Assembly (NCBI RefSeq): GCF_000585375.1
Contig: NZ_KK073874.1
Span: 6,850,894-6,914,893 of the forward strand
Direction: 5' to 3'
From: Cryptosporangium arvum DSM 44712
GTDB lineage: Bacteria; Actinomycetota; Actinomycetes; Mycobacteriales; Cryptosporangiaceae
Length of the DNA stretch: 64,000 nt
Shown: piece after piece, positions 18,524-29,376 of the stretch
Layout: each line of letters opens with the position of its first letter
How positions within the stretch are numbered: position 1 is the first letter of the stretch
Position numbers and translations under genes: made by a program
Notes under the pieces: generated by a model
Database searches by the model: none
What the model was told of the DNA's origin: nothing
What the model saw: only the letters and a program-made list of their open reading frames with translations

Positions 18524-19506
18524 TCAGTCGTCGGTGAGCGTCGGGTCGGGCACGCCCGTCAGATCGGGGTCGGCACCCTCCGCCGCGAGCGCCTCACGCA
18601 CGACCCGGTAGGCCACACCGGCGGGATGACCACGCCGCGCGAGCATTCCGACCAGCCGGCGGGCCCGCTTGTCGGGTGGAAGCCCGCGAGTGCTCGGGAG
18701 CTTCTTCTCGACCAGTCGCTGAGCCGCCGCGAGGTCGTCGCCGGCATCGACGGTCTCGAGTGCTTCCTGCACGACCTCCCGATCAACGCCCTTTTTGCGC
18801 AGCTCACCGGCGAGCGCGCTGCGGCCGAGCCCGCGCCCGCGCTGGCGGGTCTCGACCCAGGCCCGCGCGAAGGCGGCGTCGTCGATCAGGCCGACCTCGC
18901 CGAACCGGTCGAGCACCGCGTCGGCCGCCTCGACCGGGACGTTCCGCTTGGCGAGCGCCGCGGCGAGTTCGGCCCGGGTGCGGGGCCGTCCGGTCAGCAG
19001 CCGCAGACAGATGTTCCGGGCCACCTGCTCGGGGTTGGCCATCGGGATGTCGTCGGCCGGACCTCCGCCGTCGTCACCGTCCGTCCGTTCCGGCGCCTCG
19101 TCACGCCCCTCGGAGCCCTCGCCCCGCCGATGGTTTCCGCCCCGCCGCGAACCCCACCCCGTACTCCCCCGCCGCGATCCCGGACCAGCGCTCCCGCGCC
19201 GCGAACCCCGGCCACGCGCACCGGACGCAAGCTCCGAGAAACCCTCATCCCCGGAGCCGCCGTCCCCAGAACTGCCGTCCCCCGCACGGCCGATGCGCCG
19301 CCGACCGGAGGCCGGGGCCGGAGCCGGGTCGGAGGAAGGGCGGGAGCGCGCGAGGCGCTCGGCTTCCTCCAGCGCCGCCCGGGCGATCGCCGCACGATCG
19401 GCCGCCGGGTGGGACCGGGCGGCGTCGGAGCCACCGCCCGGGGCCGGTGCGGTGCCCGCCGGAGTGTCTCCGGCGGGGTCGTTACCGGCCCGGGGCCGGT
19501 CGGTGC

Positions 19507-19510
<4 letters not shown>
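18524..19510 (-). CDS. recX: RecX regulatory protein with low-complexity N-terminal extension
   Basis: RecX binds RecA filaments and moderates recombination and the SOS response. The RecX core lies at the C-terminus: residues about 157-328 carry [19 protein letters not shown] and repeated three-helix modules. The frame stays open and GC-rich at third positions back to the recA stop, adding about 155 residues rich in Gly, Arg and Ser. No ATG, GTG or TTG exists between the recA stop and an ATG at 19042; a CTG at 19510 overlaps the recA TGA as CTGA. Either CTG initiates a 328-residue protein or ATG 19042 gives a 172-residue RecX of normal size without an obvious ribosome site. Confidence 0.85.
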
Positions 19511-20553
<1,043 letters not shown>

Positions 20554-20597
20554 GGCTGCCGCCTTGGGAAGTCGTCGGGAAGTTTTCATCGCGGCTG

Positions 20598-20620
20598 ACG
20601 CTAGAGGCTGGGTACGACAG
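20598..20620 (-). promoter_or_regulatory. RecA-NDp/PafBC-type damage promoter of recA
   Basis: Read on the minus strand: CTGTC at 20620-20616, exactly 12 nt, then TAGCGT at 20603-20598, 44 nt before the recA ATG. This matches the spacing and -10 of the mycobacterial LexA-independent damage promoter (TTGTCRGTG-N8-TAnnnT as I recall it), with mismatches in the RGTG part. Confidence 0.55.
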
Positions 20621-20695
20621 TTTCGCGCTGCGGCGCGAATCTGTGGACACCAGCACTCCGGTGGACGGTGACGATGCGCGTAGAGCCATGCTAAC

Positions 20696-20709
20696 CGAAC
20701 TTATGTTCG
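20696..20709. promoter_or_regulatory. LexA SOS box upstream of recA
   Basis: CGAAC-TTAT-GTTCG is a perfect inverted repeat matching the actinobacterial/Gram-positive LexA operator CGAAC-N4-GTTCG. It lies about 145 nt upstream of the recA start, between recA and the DUF3046 gene. Confidence 0.85.
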
Positions 20710-20760
20710 ATTGCGCAACACCTTCCACAGGCGTGTCGGCGTGAGTACGCAGAGTGAAAG

Positions 20761-20955
20761 TCAGCGCTGCGTGGCCGGGAGCTCGAACGCGGCGTGCACC
20801 GCACGCCACACCCACTTCGCGTCCTCGCCCTGGGCCAGGGCCTGTTCGACGGTCCGCCCGCCGAGGGTGGCGAGGACCTGGTCCGACGCGACCGACCGGG
20901 AGTAAATGGGACCGAAGGCGGCGTCCATCCGCTGCCAGAATTCCGTGAGCCGCAC
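20761..20955 (-). CDS. DUF3046 small protein
   Basis: This 64-residue protein reads MRLTEFWQRMDAAFGPIYSR at the start and includes LGGRTVEQAL and VWRAVHAAFELPATQR, the typical full-length pattern of DUF3046. The counterpart in mycobacteria (Rv2738c) also sits just upstream of recA. Its role is unknown. The LexA box is downstream of it, so recA has its own promoter. Confidence 0.88.
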   Translation of the reverse strand: MRLTEFWQRMDAAFGPIYSRSVASDQVLATLGGRTVEQALAQGEDAKWVWRAVHAAFELPATQR

Positions 20956-21008
20956 GGCGGCCAGGCTACCCGCACCGGACGGGTACCCGGCGGATCGCCC
21001 ACAGTGCC

Positions 21009-22328
21009 TCAGCGGTGGGGCGCCAGCCGGGCGGTGACCGCCGACGCCACGGCCGAGGCCACCCCCGCCGCGTCGGCGACCGGCAAGGCGCTGGCGGTGA
21101 TGCGGATTCCGGGCCCGGTGTCCACCCGGTAGCGCGAGCCGGGCGCGACCACGATTCCCCCGTCACGCAGCGCTGTCACCGCCGCGGTCTCGTCGGCGAC
21201 CGGCACCCAGACGTTCAGGCCGGTACGGCCGGTCGCGCTCACGCCGGCGGACCGCAGTGCGCCGAGCAACGCCCCGCGACGAGCGTCGTACTCGCTCGCG
21301 GCGCGCGCGATCACGGCGTCGACCGCCGGGTCCTGCCAGAGCCCGGCCACGATCTGCTGGGTCAGCCGGCTGACCCAGCCCGGCCCCAGCCGCCGGCGGC
21401 CGTCGACCCTGGCCACCGTCGCGGGGTCACCGGCGAGCAGGGCGCAGCGCAGATCGGGGCCGTACGGCTTGCTCAGCGAGCGCACCAGCACCCAGTGCGG
21501 TGTGGCGCCGGCCAGCGGCGCGAGCGGGACACCGGCCAGCTCGGCGGCGTGGTCGTCCTCGATGACCAGCACGTCGCTCCCGGCCAGCTCCGCGCGCAGC
21601 TCGACGGCCCGCGATCCGCTGATCGCTCCCCCGGTGGGATTGTGGGCGCGGCTGGTGACCACCATCGCGGTGACCCCGCGCCGGACCGCGGCGGCGACGG
21701 CCGACGGCAGCGGCCCTTCCTCGTCCACTGCGACGCCCACCGGCTCCACACCCAGCGCGGCGAGCAGGTCGAGCAGGTTCGCCCACGCGGGGTCCTCCAC
21801 CGCGACCTTGTCGCCGGGGCGCACCCGGGTGACGAGCGAGCGCTCGATCGCGTCCAGCGCACCGTGGCACAGCGTGAGCGCCTCGACCGGCACGCCGTCG
21901 GACTCCAGCCGGTGAACGGCGAGCGCGCGGACGGTGGGCAGCACCATGTCGTCGGCGTACCCGTACGGCTGCGGTACCAGCCGGGACAGCACCGGCGCCA
22001 ACGGCGGGAGAAGCGCGGGGTCGGGCTCACCGTGGGACAGGTCGCGCGCACCGGGCGGGACCGCGATCGCGACCGCCGACCGCGGCGCGGTGGCCGGGCG
22101 GGGCCGGATGCGGGTGCCGCGCCGACCGGCGGTCTCCACCAGGCCTCGGCGGCGCAGGATCGCGTACGCGGCGGCGACGGTGGTGGGAGCGACACCCAAC
22201 TCGGACGCCAGCCGGCGCACCGGCGGCAGCGCGGAACCGGGAGCCAGCTCGCCCTCCCGGACCCCGCTTTCCACAGCCGAGGAAATCTCTTCCGCTCCGC
22301 GGCCGGTGATCCGATATTGTGACGTCAC
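21009..22328 (-). CDS. MocR/PdxR-type regulator (GntR helix-turn-helix plus aminotransferase-like domain)
   Basis: The N-terminal winged helix (about residues 10-75: PPVRRLASELGVAPTTVAAAY) is fused to a PLP-dependent fold-type I aminotransferase-like domain, with the PLP-binding Lys in RSLSKPYGPDLR and NPTGG and DDHAAEL motifs. Such proteins sense PLP or amino compounds and regulate neighbouring genes. The GTG start at 22328 is preferred over ATG 22352 because the next helix then begins normally and the longer version invades the divergent gene's leader. The start codon lies inside a 14-bp palindrome. It is divergent from the PPOX-GNAT gene, its probable target. Confidence 0.88.
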   Translation of the reverse strand: MTSQYRITGRGAEEISSAVESGVREGELAPGSALPPVRRLASELGVAPTTVAAAYAILRRRGLVETAGRRGTRIRPRPATAPRSAVAIAVPPGARDLSHGEPDPALLPPLAPVLSRLVPQPYGYADDMVLPTVRALAVHRLESDGVPVEALTLCHGALDAIERSLVTRVRPGDKVAVEDPAWANLLDLLAALGVEPVGVAVDEEGPLPSAVAAAVRRGVTAMVVTSRAHNPTGGAISGSRAVELRAELAGSDVLVIEDDHAAELAGVPLAPLAGATPHWVLVRSLSKPYGPDLRCALLAGDPATVARVDGRRRLGPGWVSRLTQQIVAGLWQDPAVDAVIARAASEYDARRGALLGALRSAGVSATGRTGLNVWVPVADETAAVTALRDGGIVVAPGSRYRVDTGPGIRITASALPVADAAGVASAVASAVTARLAPHR

Positions 22329-22330
22329 AA
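22317..22330. promoter_or_regulatory. palindrome TTGTGACGTCACAA over the mocR start codon
   Basis: A perfect 14-bp palindrome lies 34 bp before the PPOX-GNAT start and contains the GTG start of the MocR gene. It is a good operator candidate for autoregulation plus control of the divergent gene. Binding is inferred only from position and symmetry. Confidence 0.5.
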
Positions 22331-22363
22331 AGTCAAGTATGTACCAGAACAAAAGGCGGCCCG

Positions 22364-23632
22364 ATGGACGCTCCCAGTCTCCGCACCGTCCCCACCCGGT
22401 ACGCCGACCGTGCGCGCTACGACTCCGACACGATCAACGCGATTCTCGACGAGGCGCTCGTCGCCCACCTGGGCATCGTGATCGACGGGGCGCCGCGTGT
22501 GATCCCGACCCTGCACGCGCGGGTCGGTGACACGCTCTACCTGCACGGTTCCACCGGCAGTCGTCCGCTGCGCGAGGCCGACGACGGCGTGCCGGTGTGC
22601 GTCACCGTCACGCTCCTCGACGGTCTGGTGTTCGCACGCTCGGGGTTCAACCACTCGGTCGACTACCGCTCGGTGATCGTGCACGGGCAGGCCCGCCCGG
22701 TACACGACCCCGACGAGAAGCTGCGCGCGCTCGACGCCCTGCTCGAGCAGGCCGCGGCCGGTCGGGCGGCCGACTGTCGCGCGCCGAGCGCCAAGGAGCT
22801 GGCCGCGACCGCGGTGCTCGCGCTGCCGCTGGCCGAGGCCTCGGCGAAGATCGGGGACCGCTTGGTACCCGGCGCGATCGTCGAGGACGAACCGGAGGAC
22901 CTGTCGCTTCCCTACTGGGCCGGTTTCCTGCCGCTACGGATGGTGCCGGAAGCGCCGGTGGCATCGGCCGACCTGCCGGGCTTCGAGACGCCCCCGTACC
23001 TGAGGACCTACCGGCGCCCCGGCTCGGCCGGCCCGAAGAGCGCCTGGTTTCGTGCTCCGGTGCTGGAAGGCCGGTACGTCCGGTTGGAGCCGCTCGGCCC
23101 GCAGCACGTCGACGACCTGCTCGCCACCGCGAGCGATCCCGAGGTGCACGAGCACATCCCGCACCCCGTTCCCGCCACGCGCGAGCAGATGCGCCGGCTG
23201 GTCGAGGTCGCACAGGCCGACGCCGACCGCGGTGTACGGGTGCCGTTCGCGCAGATCGACCGGGCCAGCGGTCGCGCGGTCGGCAGTACCTCTTACTACG
23301 AGATCGAGCCCGACCGGCCGTCGCTCGCGATCGGGTACACGTTCCTCGGCCGGGCATGGTGGCGATCGGCGATCAACACCGAGGCCAAGGTGCTGTTGCT
23401 CGAGCACGCCTTCGAGACGCTGGGGGCGGAACGGGTCACCTGGCACACCGATATCCGCAACGTCCGGTCGCAGCGCGCGATCGAGCGGCTGGGTGCACTC
23501 CGGGAAGGGGTGCACCGGCGGCACCGGAAGCGGCGGGACGGCTCCTGGCGGGACACCGTCATCTACGGGATGACCGCGCCGGAGTGGCCGGCGCACCGCG
23601 AGCGGCTGCTCACCCGCATCAGCGAAGGCTGA
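22364..23632 (+). CDS. pyridoxamine 5'-phosphate oxidase-like / GNAT acetyltransferase fusion
   Basis: Residues about 1-215 belong to the flavin-nucleotide-binding, PPOX-like split-barrel family (ALVAHLGIVIDGAPRVIPTLHARVGDTLYLHGSTGS). Residues about 235-420 are a GNAT acetyltransferase of the RimJ type (VRLEPLGPQHVDDL, IGYTFLGRAWWRSAINTEAKVLLLEHAFETLGAERV, RSQRAIERLGALREG). This two-domain arrangement is known as a family without a defined reaction. ATG 22364 has AAGG 7 nt upstream. Divergent MocR-type regulation suggests a link with a PLP-related compound or an amine that is acetylated. Confidence 0.85.
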   Translation: MDAPSLRTVPTRYADRARYDSDTINAILDEALVAHLGIVIDGAPRVIPTLHARVGDTLYLHGSTGSRPLREADDGVPVCVTVTLLDGLVFARSGFNHSVDYRSVIVHGQARPVHDPDEKLRALDALLEQAAAGRAADCRAPSAKELAATAVLALPLAEASAKIGDRLVPGAIVEDEPEDLSLPYWAGFLPLRMVPEAPVASADLPGFETPPYLRTYRRPGSAGPKSAWFRAPVLEGRYVRLEPLGPQHVDDLLATASDPEVHEHIPHPVPATREQMRRLVEVAQADADRGVRVPFAQIDRASGRAVGSTSYYEIEPDRPSLAIGYTFLGRAWWRSAINTEAKVLLLEHAFETLGAERVTWHTDIRNVRSQRAIERLGALREGVHRRHRKRRDGSWRDTVIYGMTAPEWPAHRERLLTRISEG

Positions 23633-23650
23633 AAGCAGCTGAAAACACTG

Positions 23651-23689
23651 GCGGCGGTACCGAGGACGGGAGTCACTCGGTACCGCCGC
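23651..23689 (+). terminator. terminator hairpin after PPOX-GNAT gene
   Basis: A perfect 14-bp stem, GCGGCGGTACCGAG / CTCGGTACCGCCGC, has an 11-nt loop and sits 18 bp after the stop codon. No U tract follows, as is usual in actinobacteria. Confidence 0.7.
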
Positions 23690-24382
23690 TCGCCGAAGCG
23701 CCGCTCCATCGGTGGTGCGCCCCACACACCCGCCGATGGCCGCCTCGGAATGTCTGTGTCGTGCCCCCCGTGCGGGGAGGGCGCGGCTGGACGACGGAAC
23801 CCCCTCGATTCCGCCGCCCAGCCGCTGGACGGCCGTGCTTCCCACTGAACCCCGCGCCCGAAGGCGGCAGAGCTCGGCATCCCAGCTTCTCCCAGCGTCC
23901 CCTCTCCGCGGAAGAACGGGACTGCCGATGCGATGCTTCCCGGTCCAACCAGCGCCGTCGTACTAGCCGGACCCCCATCCGACCAGCTCACCGGCTTAAC
24001 CGCGCGGCCCCGAAGGGCGGCGTCACATCGTCAGCAGTTGCCGACCGATCACCGCGTCCCCGCGGTGGTTCCTTGCCGTGTCGGTCCGGGGAGGCCGGAC
24101 CTCGTGCCGGGTTACCGGGGCCAGTGCCTGGGTCGGAGGTGGGTCCGGCCCAGCTTTCGCGCCCGGTGGATCAGGAACGCCACGGCGTTCTCGCACCTGA
24201 TCCTGTCGTCGCGGTGATTAACACCCCGCACCGCCCTTTCGCCCGGTTTACACGCCTTCGTTCGACCGACCCCCCGCCGTTCGAACGCTCAGCGTGTTAA
24301 GACCGTAACGGTGGGTTGAACTCGTGTGCGTCGACCCCAGGGTGGATCTTGATCGGTTCGCCGGCCGCCGGCCCTCCGATTT
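23690..24382. other. about 690 bp without a confident gene
   Basis: No reading frame here looks like a known protein and the third-position bias of real genes is absent. On the minus strand a frame ending near 24128 contains AVAFLIHRARKLGRTHLR, which may be a decayed coding remnant. An imperfect hairpin, GGATCAGG (24168-24175) with CCTGATCC (24196-24203) plus inner aacgcc/ggcgtt pairing, lies in its middle. I found no tRNA, tmRNA or RNase P RNA signature. Confidence 0.4.
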
Positions 24383-24405
24383 CTGTCGGTGGGTCGAGGC
24401 ACCAT
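24383..24405 (+). promoter_or_regulatory. RecA-NDp/PafBC-type promoter of lhr
   Basis: CTGTCGGTG begins at 24383; 12 nt after CTGTC is CACCAT (24400-24405), then 6 nt to the GTG start of lhr. Motif and spacing match the same element before recA and alkZ. The distance implies a leaderless mRNA. Confidence 0.5.
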
Positions 24406-24411
24406 GGGGAC

Positions 24412-27400
24412 GTGGCTCAGAGACATGCCGGGGAGGACCCGGTCGAAGCGTTCGGCGAGCCCGCGCGGGCGTGGTTCCGGTCGGCGTTCGCCGAGGCGAC
24501 GGCGGCTCAGCTCGGCGCCTGGTCGGCGATCGGCCGGGGCGACGACGTCCTGGTGGTCGCCCCGACGGGCTCCGGCAAGACCCTCGCCGCGTTCCTGTCC
24601 GCGCTCGACCGGCTGAGCCGGGAGCCCCTACCCGAGGACGCGTCCCGCCGTTGCCGGGTGCTGTACGTCAGTCCGCTCAAAGCCCTCGCGGCCGACGTCG
24701 AGCGCAACCTGCGTGCGCCGCTGGCCGGCATCCGGCAGGCCGCCCACCGCCTCGGCCACCAGGAGCCCGACGTCACGGTCGCGATGCGTACCGGCGATAC
24801 CCCGGCGGTCGACCGGCGGGCGTTCACCCGCGCGCCGTCCGACATTCTCATCACCACGCCCGAGTCCTTGTTCCTCCTGCTCACGTCCCAGGCCCGGGAG
24901 GCGCTCAAGGGCGTCGAGACGGTGATCCTCGACGAGGTGCACGCGGTCTGCGGTACGAAGCGCGGCGCGCACCTGGCGCTCTGCCTGGAACGGCTGGACG
25001 AATTGCTGGAACGCCCGGCGCAGCGGGTGGGGCTCTCGGCCACCGTGCGTCCGGTGGAGGAGGTCGCGCGGTACCTCGGGGGGTCCCGGGCCGTCACGGT
25101 CGTCCAGCCGCCATCGTCGAAGCAGGTCGAGCTCACCGTGGAGGTCCCGGTCGAGGACATGTCGCAGCTCGGCGAGCCGTCCGGTGAGGTGGAGGGCAAC
25201 GCGCTCGGCGCGCCCAGGCGCAACTCGATCTGGCCGGCGGTCGAGGAGCGGGTGCTCGATCTGGTCGGGGCACACCGGTCGACGATTGTGTTCGCGAACT
25301 CCCGGCGCCTGGCCGAGCGTCTCTGCGCCCACTTGAACGAGCTCGCCGAGGAACGTTCCGAGGAGGCCGCGGGTGTCGCCGAGGCGTCTGCGGGCATCGG
25401 CCCCGGAGGGCACGGCAAGGGGTCTGGCGGGCGGATGCCGGCGGAGTTGATGGCACAGGCCGGCGCGGCCGCCGGGGCGGCGCCGGTCGTCGCGCGGGCG
25501 CACCACGGCTCGGTGTCGCGGGAGGAACGGCGCGACATCGAGGAGGACCTCAAGGCTGGGCGGCTCCCCGCCGTGGTCGCCACCTCCAGCCTCGAGCTCG
25601 GTATCGACATGGGCGCGGTCGACCTCGTCGTCCAGGTCGAGGCACCGCCGTCGGTGGCGTCCGGCCTGCAGCGCATCGGCCGGGCCGGGCACCAGGTGGG
25701 CGCGGCCTCACGCGGTGTCGTCTTCCCCAAGCACCGGGGTGACCTGGTGTCCTGCGCGGTGGTCGCGGAACGGATGGCGACCGGCAGCATCGAGGCGATG
25801 CGCTACCCGCGCAACCCGCTCGACGTCCTCGCGCAGCAGATCGTGGCCATGGTGTCGATGGAACCGTGGACGGTCGACGACCTGGCCGGGGTGCTGCGGC
25901 GGGCCGCTCCGTACGCCGAGCTGCCCGACTCCGCACTGGAGTCCGTGCTCGACATGCTCGCCGGCCGCTACCCCTCCGACGACTTCGCCGAGCTGCGCCC
26001 GCGGCTGGTGTGGGACCGCGTCTCCGGCGTCCTCACCGCCCGTCCCGGCGCACACCGGCTGGTCGTCACCAGCGGGGGCACGATCCCCGACCGGGGGCTC
26101 TTCGGCGTCTTCCTGGTCGGCACACCCGGCGAGACCGGCCGGAGGGTCGGCGAGCTCGACGAGGAGATGGTCTACGAGTCGCGGGTCGGCGACGTGTTCC
26201 TGCTCGGCTCGACGTCCTGGCGCATCGAGGAGATCACCCACGACCGGGTGCTGGTGACGCCGGCTCCGGGCCAGCCCGCCCGGATGCCGTTCTGGAAGGG
26301 CGACACCGCCGGGCGGCCGGTGGAGCTGGGCCGCGCGATCGGCGGATTCCTGCGCGAGCTCTCCGGGCTCGACTCCGAGGCCGCCGCCGCCCGCGCGGCC
26401 GCCGCCGGGCTCGATCAATGGGCCACCACGAACCTGCTCGCCTACCTGGAGGAGCAGCGCCAGGCCACCGGCCGGCTCCCCGACGACCGGACGATCCTCG
26501 TCGAGCGGTTCCGGGACGAACTCGGCGACTGGCGGGTCGTCGTGCACTCGCTGTTCGGCACGCCTGTCAACGGGCCCTGGGCGCTGGCGATCGCCGCCCG
26601 CCTGCGCGAACGCACCGGCCTGGACGTACAGGCGCTGCACTCCGACGACGGGATCGTGCTGCGGCTGCCCGACGTCACCGGTGAGCTGGCCACGCCCACG
26701 GCCGACCTCGCGCTGTTCGAACCCGAGGAGATCGAGCCGCTGGTCACCGACGAGGTGGGTGGCTCGGCCCTGTTCGCCGCCCGCTTCCGCGAGTGCGCGG
26801 CTCGCGCCCTGCTGCTGCCCCGGCGCAACCCCGGGCGGCGCACCCCGCTCTGGCAGCAGCGTCAGCGTGCGGCTCAGCTGCTCGGCGTGGCGTCGGAGTT
26901 CGGGTCGTTCCCGATCGTGCTGGAGACCATGCGCGAGTGCCTCCAGGACGTGTTCGACGTGCCGGGGCTGATCGGCCTCGCGAAGGATCTGCAGTCGCGC
27001 TCGCTGCGCGTGGTCGAGGTGGAGACACCGGCGCCGTCGCCGTTCGCCCGATCGCTGCTGTTCGGGTACGTCGGAGCGTTCCTCTACGAGGGCGACGCCC
27101 CGCTGGCCGAGCGTCGCGCGCAGGCGCTGGCGCTGGACTCGTCGTTGCTCTCCGAGCTGCTCGGCCGGGCGGAGCTGCGCGAGCTGCTCGACCCGGCCGT
27201 GATCGCCGAGACCGAACTGCAGCTCCAGCGGCTCACCGAGGAACGCCGGGCGCACGACGCCGACTCCACCGCCGACCTGCTGCGGGTGCTCGGTGGCCTG
27301 AGCACGGCCGAGGCGGTGGAACGCGGGTCGACTCCGGAGTGGCTCGCCGCACTGGAGTCGGCGCGGCGCGCGATCCGGGTGCGGATCGCCGGCGAGGAGC

Positions 27401-29368
27401 GCTGGCTCGCGATCGAGGACGCCGGGCGCGTGCGTGACGCGCTGGGCGTCGCGCTGCCGGTGGGGGTGCCGGAGGCGTTCACCGAACCGGTCCGGGACCC
27501 GCTGGGAGACCTGGTGAGCCGGTACGCACGCACGCACGGGCCGTTCCGGGCGGCCGAGTGCGCGGAACGGTTCGGGCTGGGCGTCGCGGTCGTGCAGGGT
27601 GCGTTGCAGCGGCTCGCCGCCGGGCGCCGGGTCACGTCGGGTGAGTTCCGCCCGGACGGCGCGGGCACCGAGTGGTGTGACGCCGAGGTGCTGCGGACAC
27701 TGCGGCGGCGGTCGCTGGCCGCGCTGCGCAAGGAGGTCGAGCCGGTCGGGCCGTCCGCCTACGCGACGTTCCTCGCGCGGTGGCAGCAGGTCACCGCCGC
27801 GCAACCCACCGGCGGGCGGAAGCAGCCGCGCACCGGCGCCGCCGACGCTCTGCTGCGCGCGGTCGAGCAGCTGCAGGGCCTGGCGATCCCGGCGTCGGCG
27901 CTGGAACAGCTGGTGCTGGCCTCCCGGGTGCCCGGCTACTCCCCCGCGCTGCTCGACGAACTGTGCACGGCCGGTGAGGTGGTGTGGAGTGGGGCGGGGT
28001 CGCTGCCCGGCGACGACGGGTGGGTGACCCTGGCCTACGCGGACGCCGCGCCGCTGCTGCTGTCTCCCCCGGCAGAGTGGAGCACGACGCCGGTGCACGA
28101 CGCGGTGCTCGACGCGCTCGACGGAGGGCGGGCACTGTTCTTCCGGGCGCTGTCCGACGCGGTCGGGGCGTCGGTCGGCACCACCGACGACGCCGACCTG
28201 GCCGCGGCGGTGTGGGACCTGGTCTGGGCGGGCGTGGTCACGAACGACACGCTGGCCCCGCTGCGGGCGCTGCAGAGCGGAGGGCGCACCCGGCACCCGG
28301 TTCGCCGGGGCGCGCCCGCGACGCGGTTCCGGCGGCTCGGACGCGGCAACCTCACGGGGTTGAGCAGTGCGGCTCCGGGGGTGCCCCGGCCAGCGCTGCC
28401 GAGTCGCAGCGGGCCGCCGACGATGGCGGGGCGCTGGTCGTTGGTCGGTGAACGAGAGCTCGACCCGACGCGGCGCACACACGCGGCGGCCGAGGTGATG
28501 CTCGACCGCTATGGGGTGGTGGTGCGGGGAACGGTCGGGCCGGAGCGGCTCCCGGGTGGCTTCGGAGGGCTGTACCGGGTGCTGGGGGCGGCGGAGGACA
28601 CCGGTCGGGTGCGGCGGGGCTACTTCGTCGAAGGGCTCGGTGGGGCCCAGTTCGCGGAGCCCGGTGCGGTGGAGCGGCTGCGAGCGGTGGCCTCGGAACT
28701 GGAGGCCGACGACCATCGGGCGCAGGCGGTGGTGCTCGCGGCCACCGATCCGGCCAACCCGTACGGTGCGGCACTGGCGTGGCCGGCCCGGGGCGCCGAC
28801 GGCGAGTCCCCGGGCGCCGCTGCGGATGCCGACGGGTCGGTCACCACGTGGGCCGACCTCGGGTCCGGAAGCGTGAGTTCGCGTGCGGGCGGCGGGAGCG
28901 CGGCTGCGGCCGGTTCCGGAGCGGGCCCGGCCGGGGCTGGTTCTGGGGTGGGTTCGGCCGGGGCCGGTTCCGGGGTGGGTTCGGCCGGGGCCGGTTTAAA
29001 AAAAAATCTCTGCCGGAGCGGGCTCGCGTGCGGCTGGTTCCGGAGGTGGCCGGGAGAACGGTTCCGGGCGGGGGCGGGCCCGGGGGCATCAGGCCGGGCG
29101 CAAGGCCGGGGCGGTGGTCGTGCTCGTCGACGGGGCGCTGGTGCTCTACGTCGAGCGCGGCGGCAAGACGCTGCTCTCCTACCGGGAGGAGAGCGAGGTG
29201 CTGGCCCTGGCGGCCGGGGCGCTCGCGGAAGCCGTCCAGGCCGGCCGGCTCGGTGGCCTCACCGTGGAACGGGCCGACGGCACGCATGTCGGCGGCAGTC
29301 CGCTGGCCGATGCCCTCGAAGCAGCCGGCTTCCGCGCCACCCCGCGAGGCCTCCGCCTACGCGGCTAG
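24412..29368 (+). CDS. lhr: Lhr-family ATP-dependent DNA helicase, frame shifted at an A9 tract
   Basis: Lhr is a large superfamily 2 3'-to-5' helicase of DNA repair. Visible are Walker A PTGSGKT (51-57), the DEVH box (174-177), motif III LSATV, motif VI QRIGRAGHQ, and the Lhr winged-helix and C-terminal domains (SPFARSLLFGYVGAFLYEGDAPLAERRAQAL). The first frame runs to an Ala/Gly-rich linker at about 28880-28995. After TTTAAAAAAAAA (28995-29006) the conserved C-terminus (GRKAGAVVVLVDGALVLYVE to stop at 29368) is in the frame one base further on. With 8 instead of 9 A's the gene is one frame of about 1650 residues. The GTG start 24412 follows a -10-like hexamer by 6 nt. Confidence 0.9.
28995..29006 (+). 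other. T3A9 slippery tract in lhr
   Basis: TTTAAAAAAAAA is wholly out of character in this GC-rich DNA. In the lhr frame it reads GGT TTA AAA AAA AAT, using a rare TTA codon. Loss of one A, or gain of two, joins the helicase body to its conserved C-terminal domain. It may be a transcriptional slippage site, a recent mutation or an assembly error. Confidence 0.85.
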
Positions 29369-29376
29369 CACGGTGA

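Noticed and set aside
20691-21002. Longer frame covering the DUF3046 gene on another reading frame
   Set aside because: The 64-residue frame matches DUF3046 over its full length; the other frame has no motif.
23690-24300. tRNA, tmRNA or RNase P RNA in the large spacer
   Set aside because: I looked for T-loop GGTTCGA, the tmRNA ends and RNase P conserved boxes and found none.
25708-28716. A 1000-codon open frame antisense to lhr
   Set aside because: Composition is dominated by Arg, Gln, Gly and Pro as expected from reversed GC-rich codons; lhr on the other strand is clearly real.
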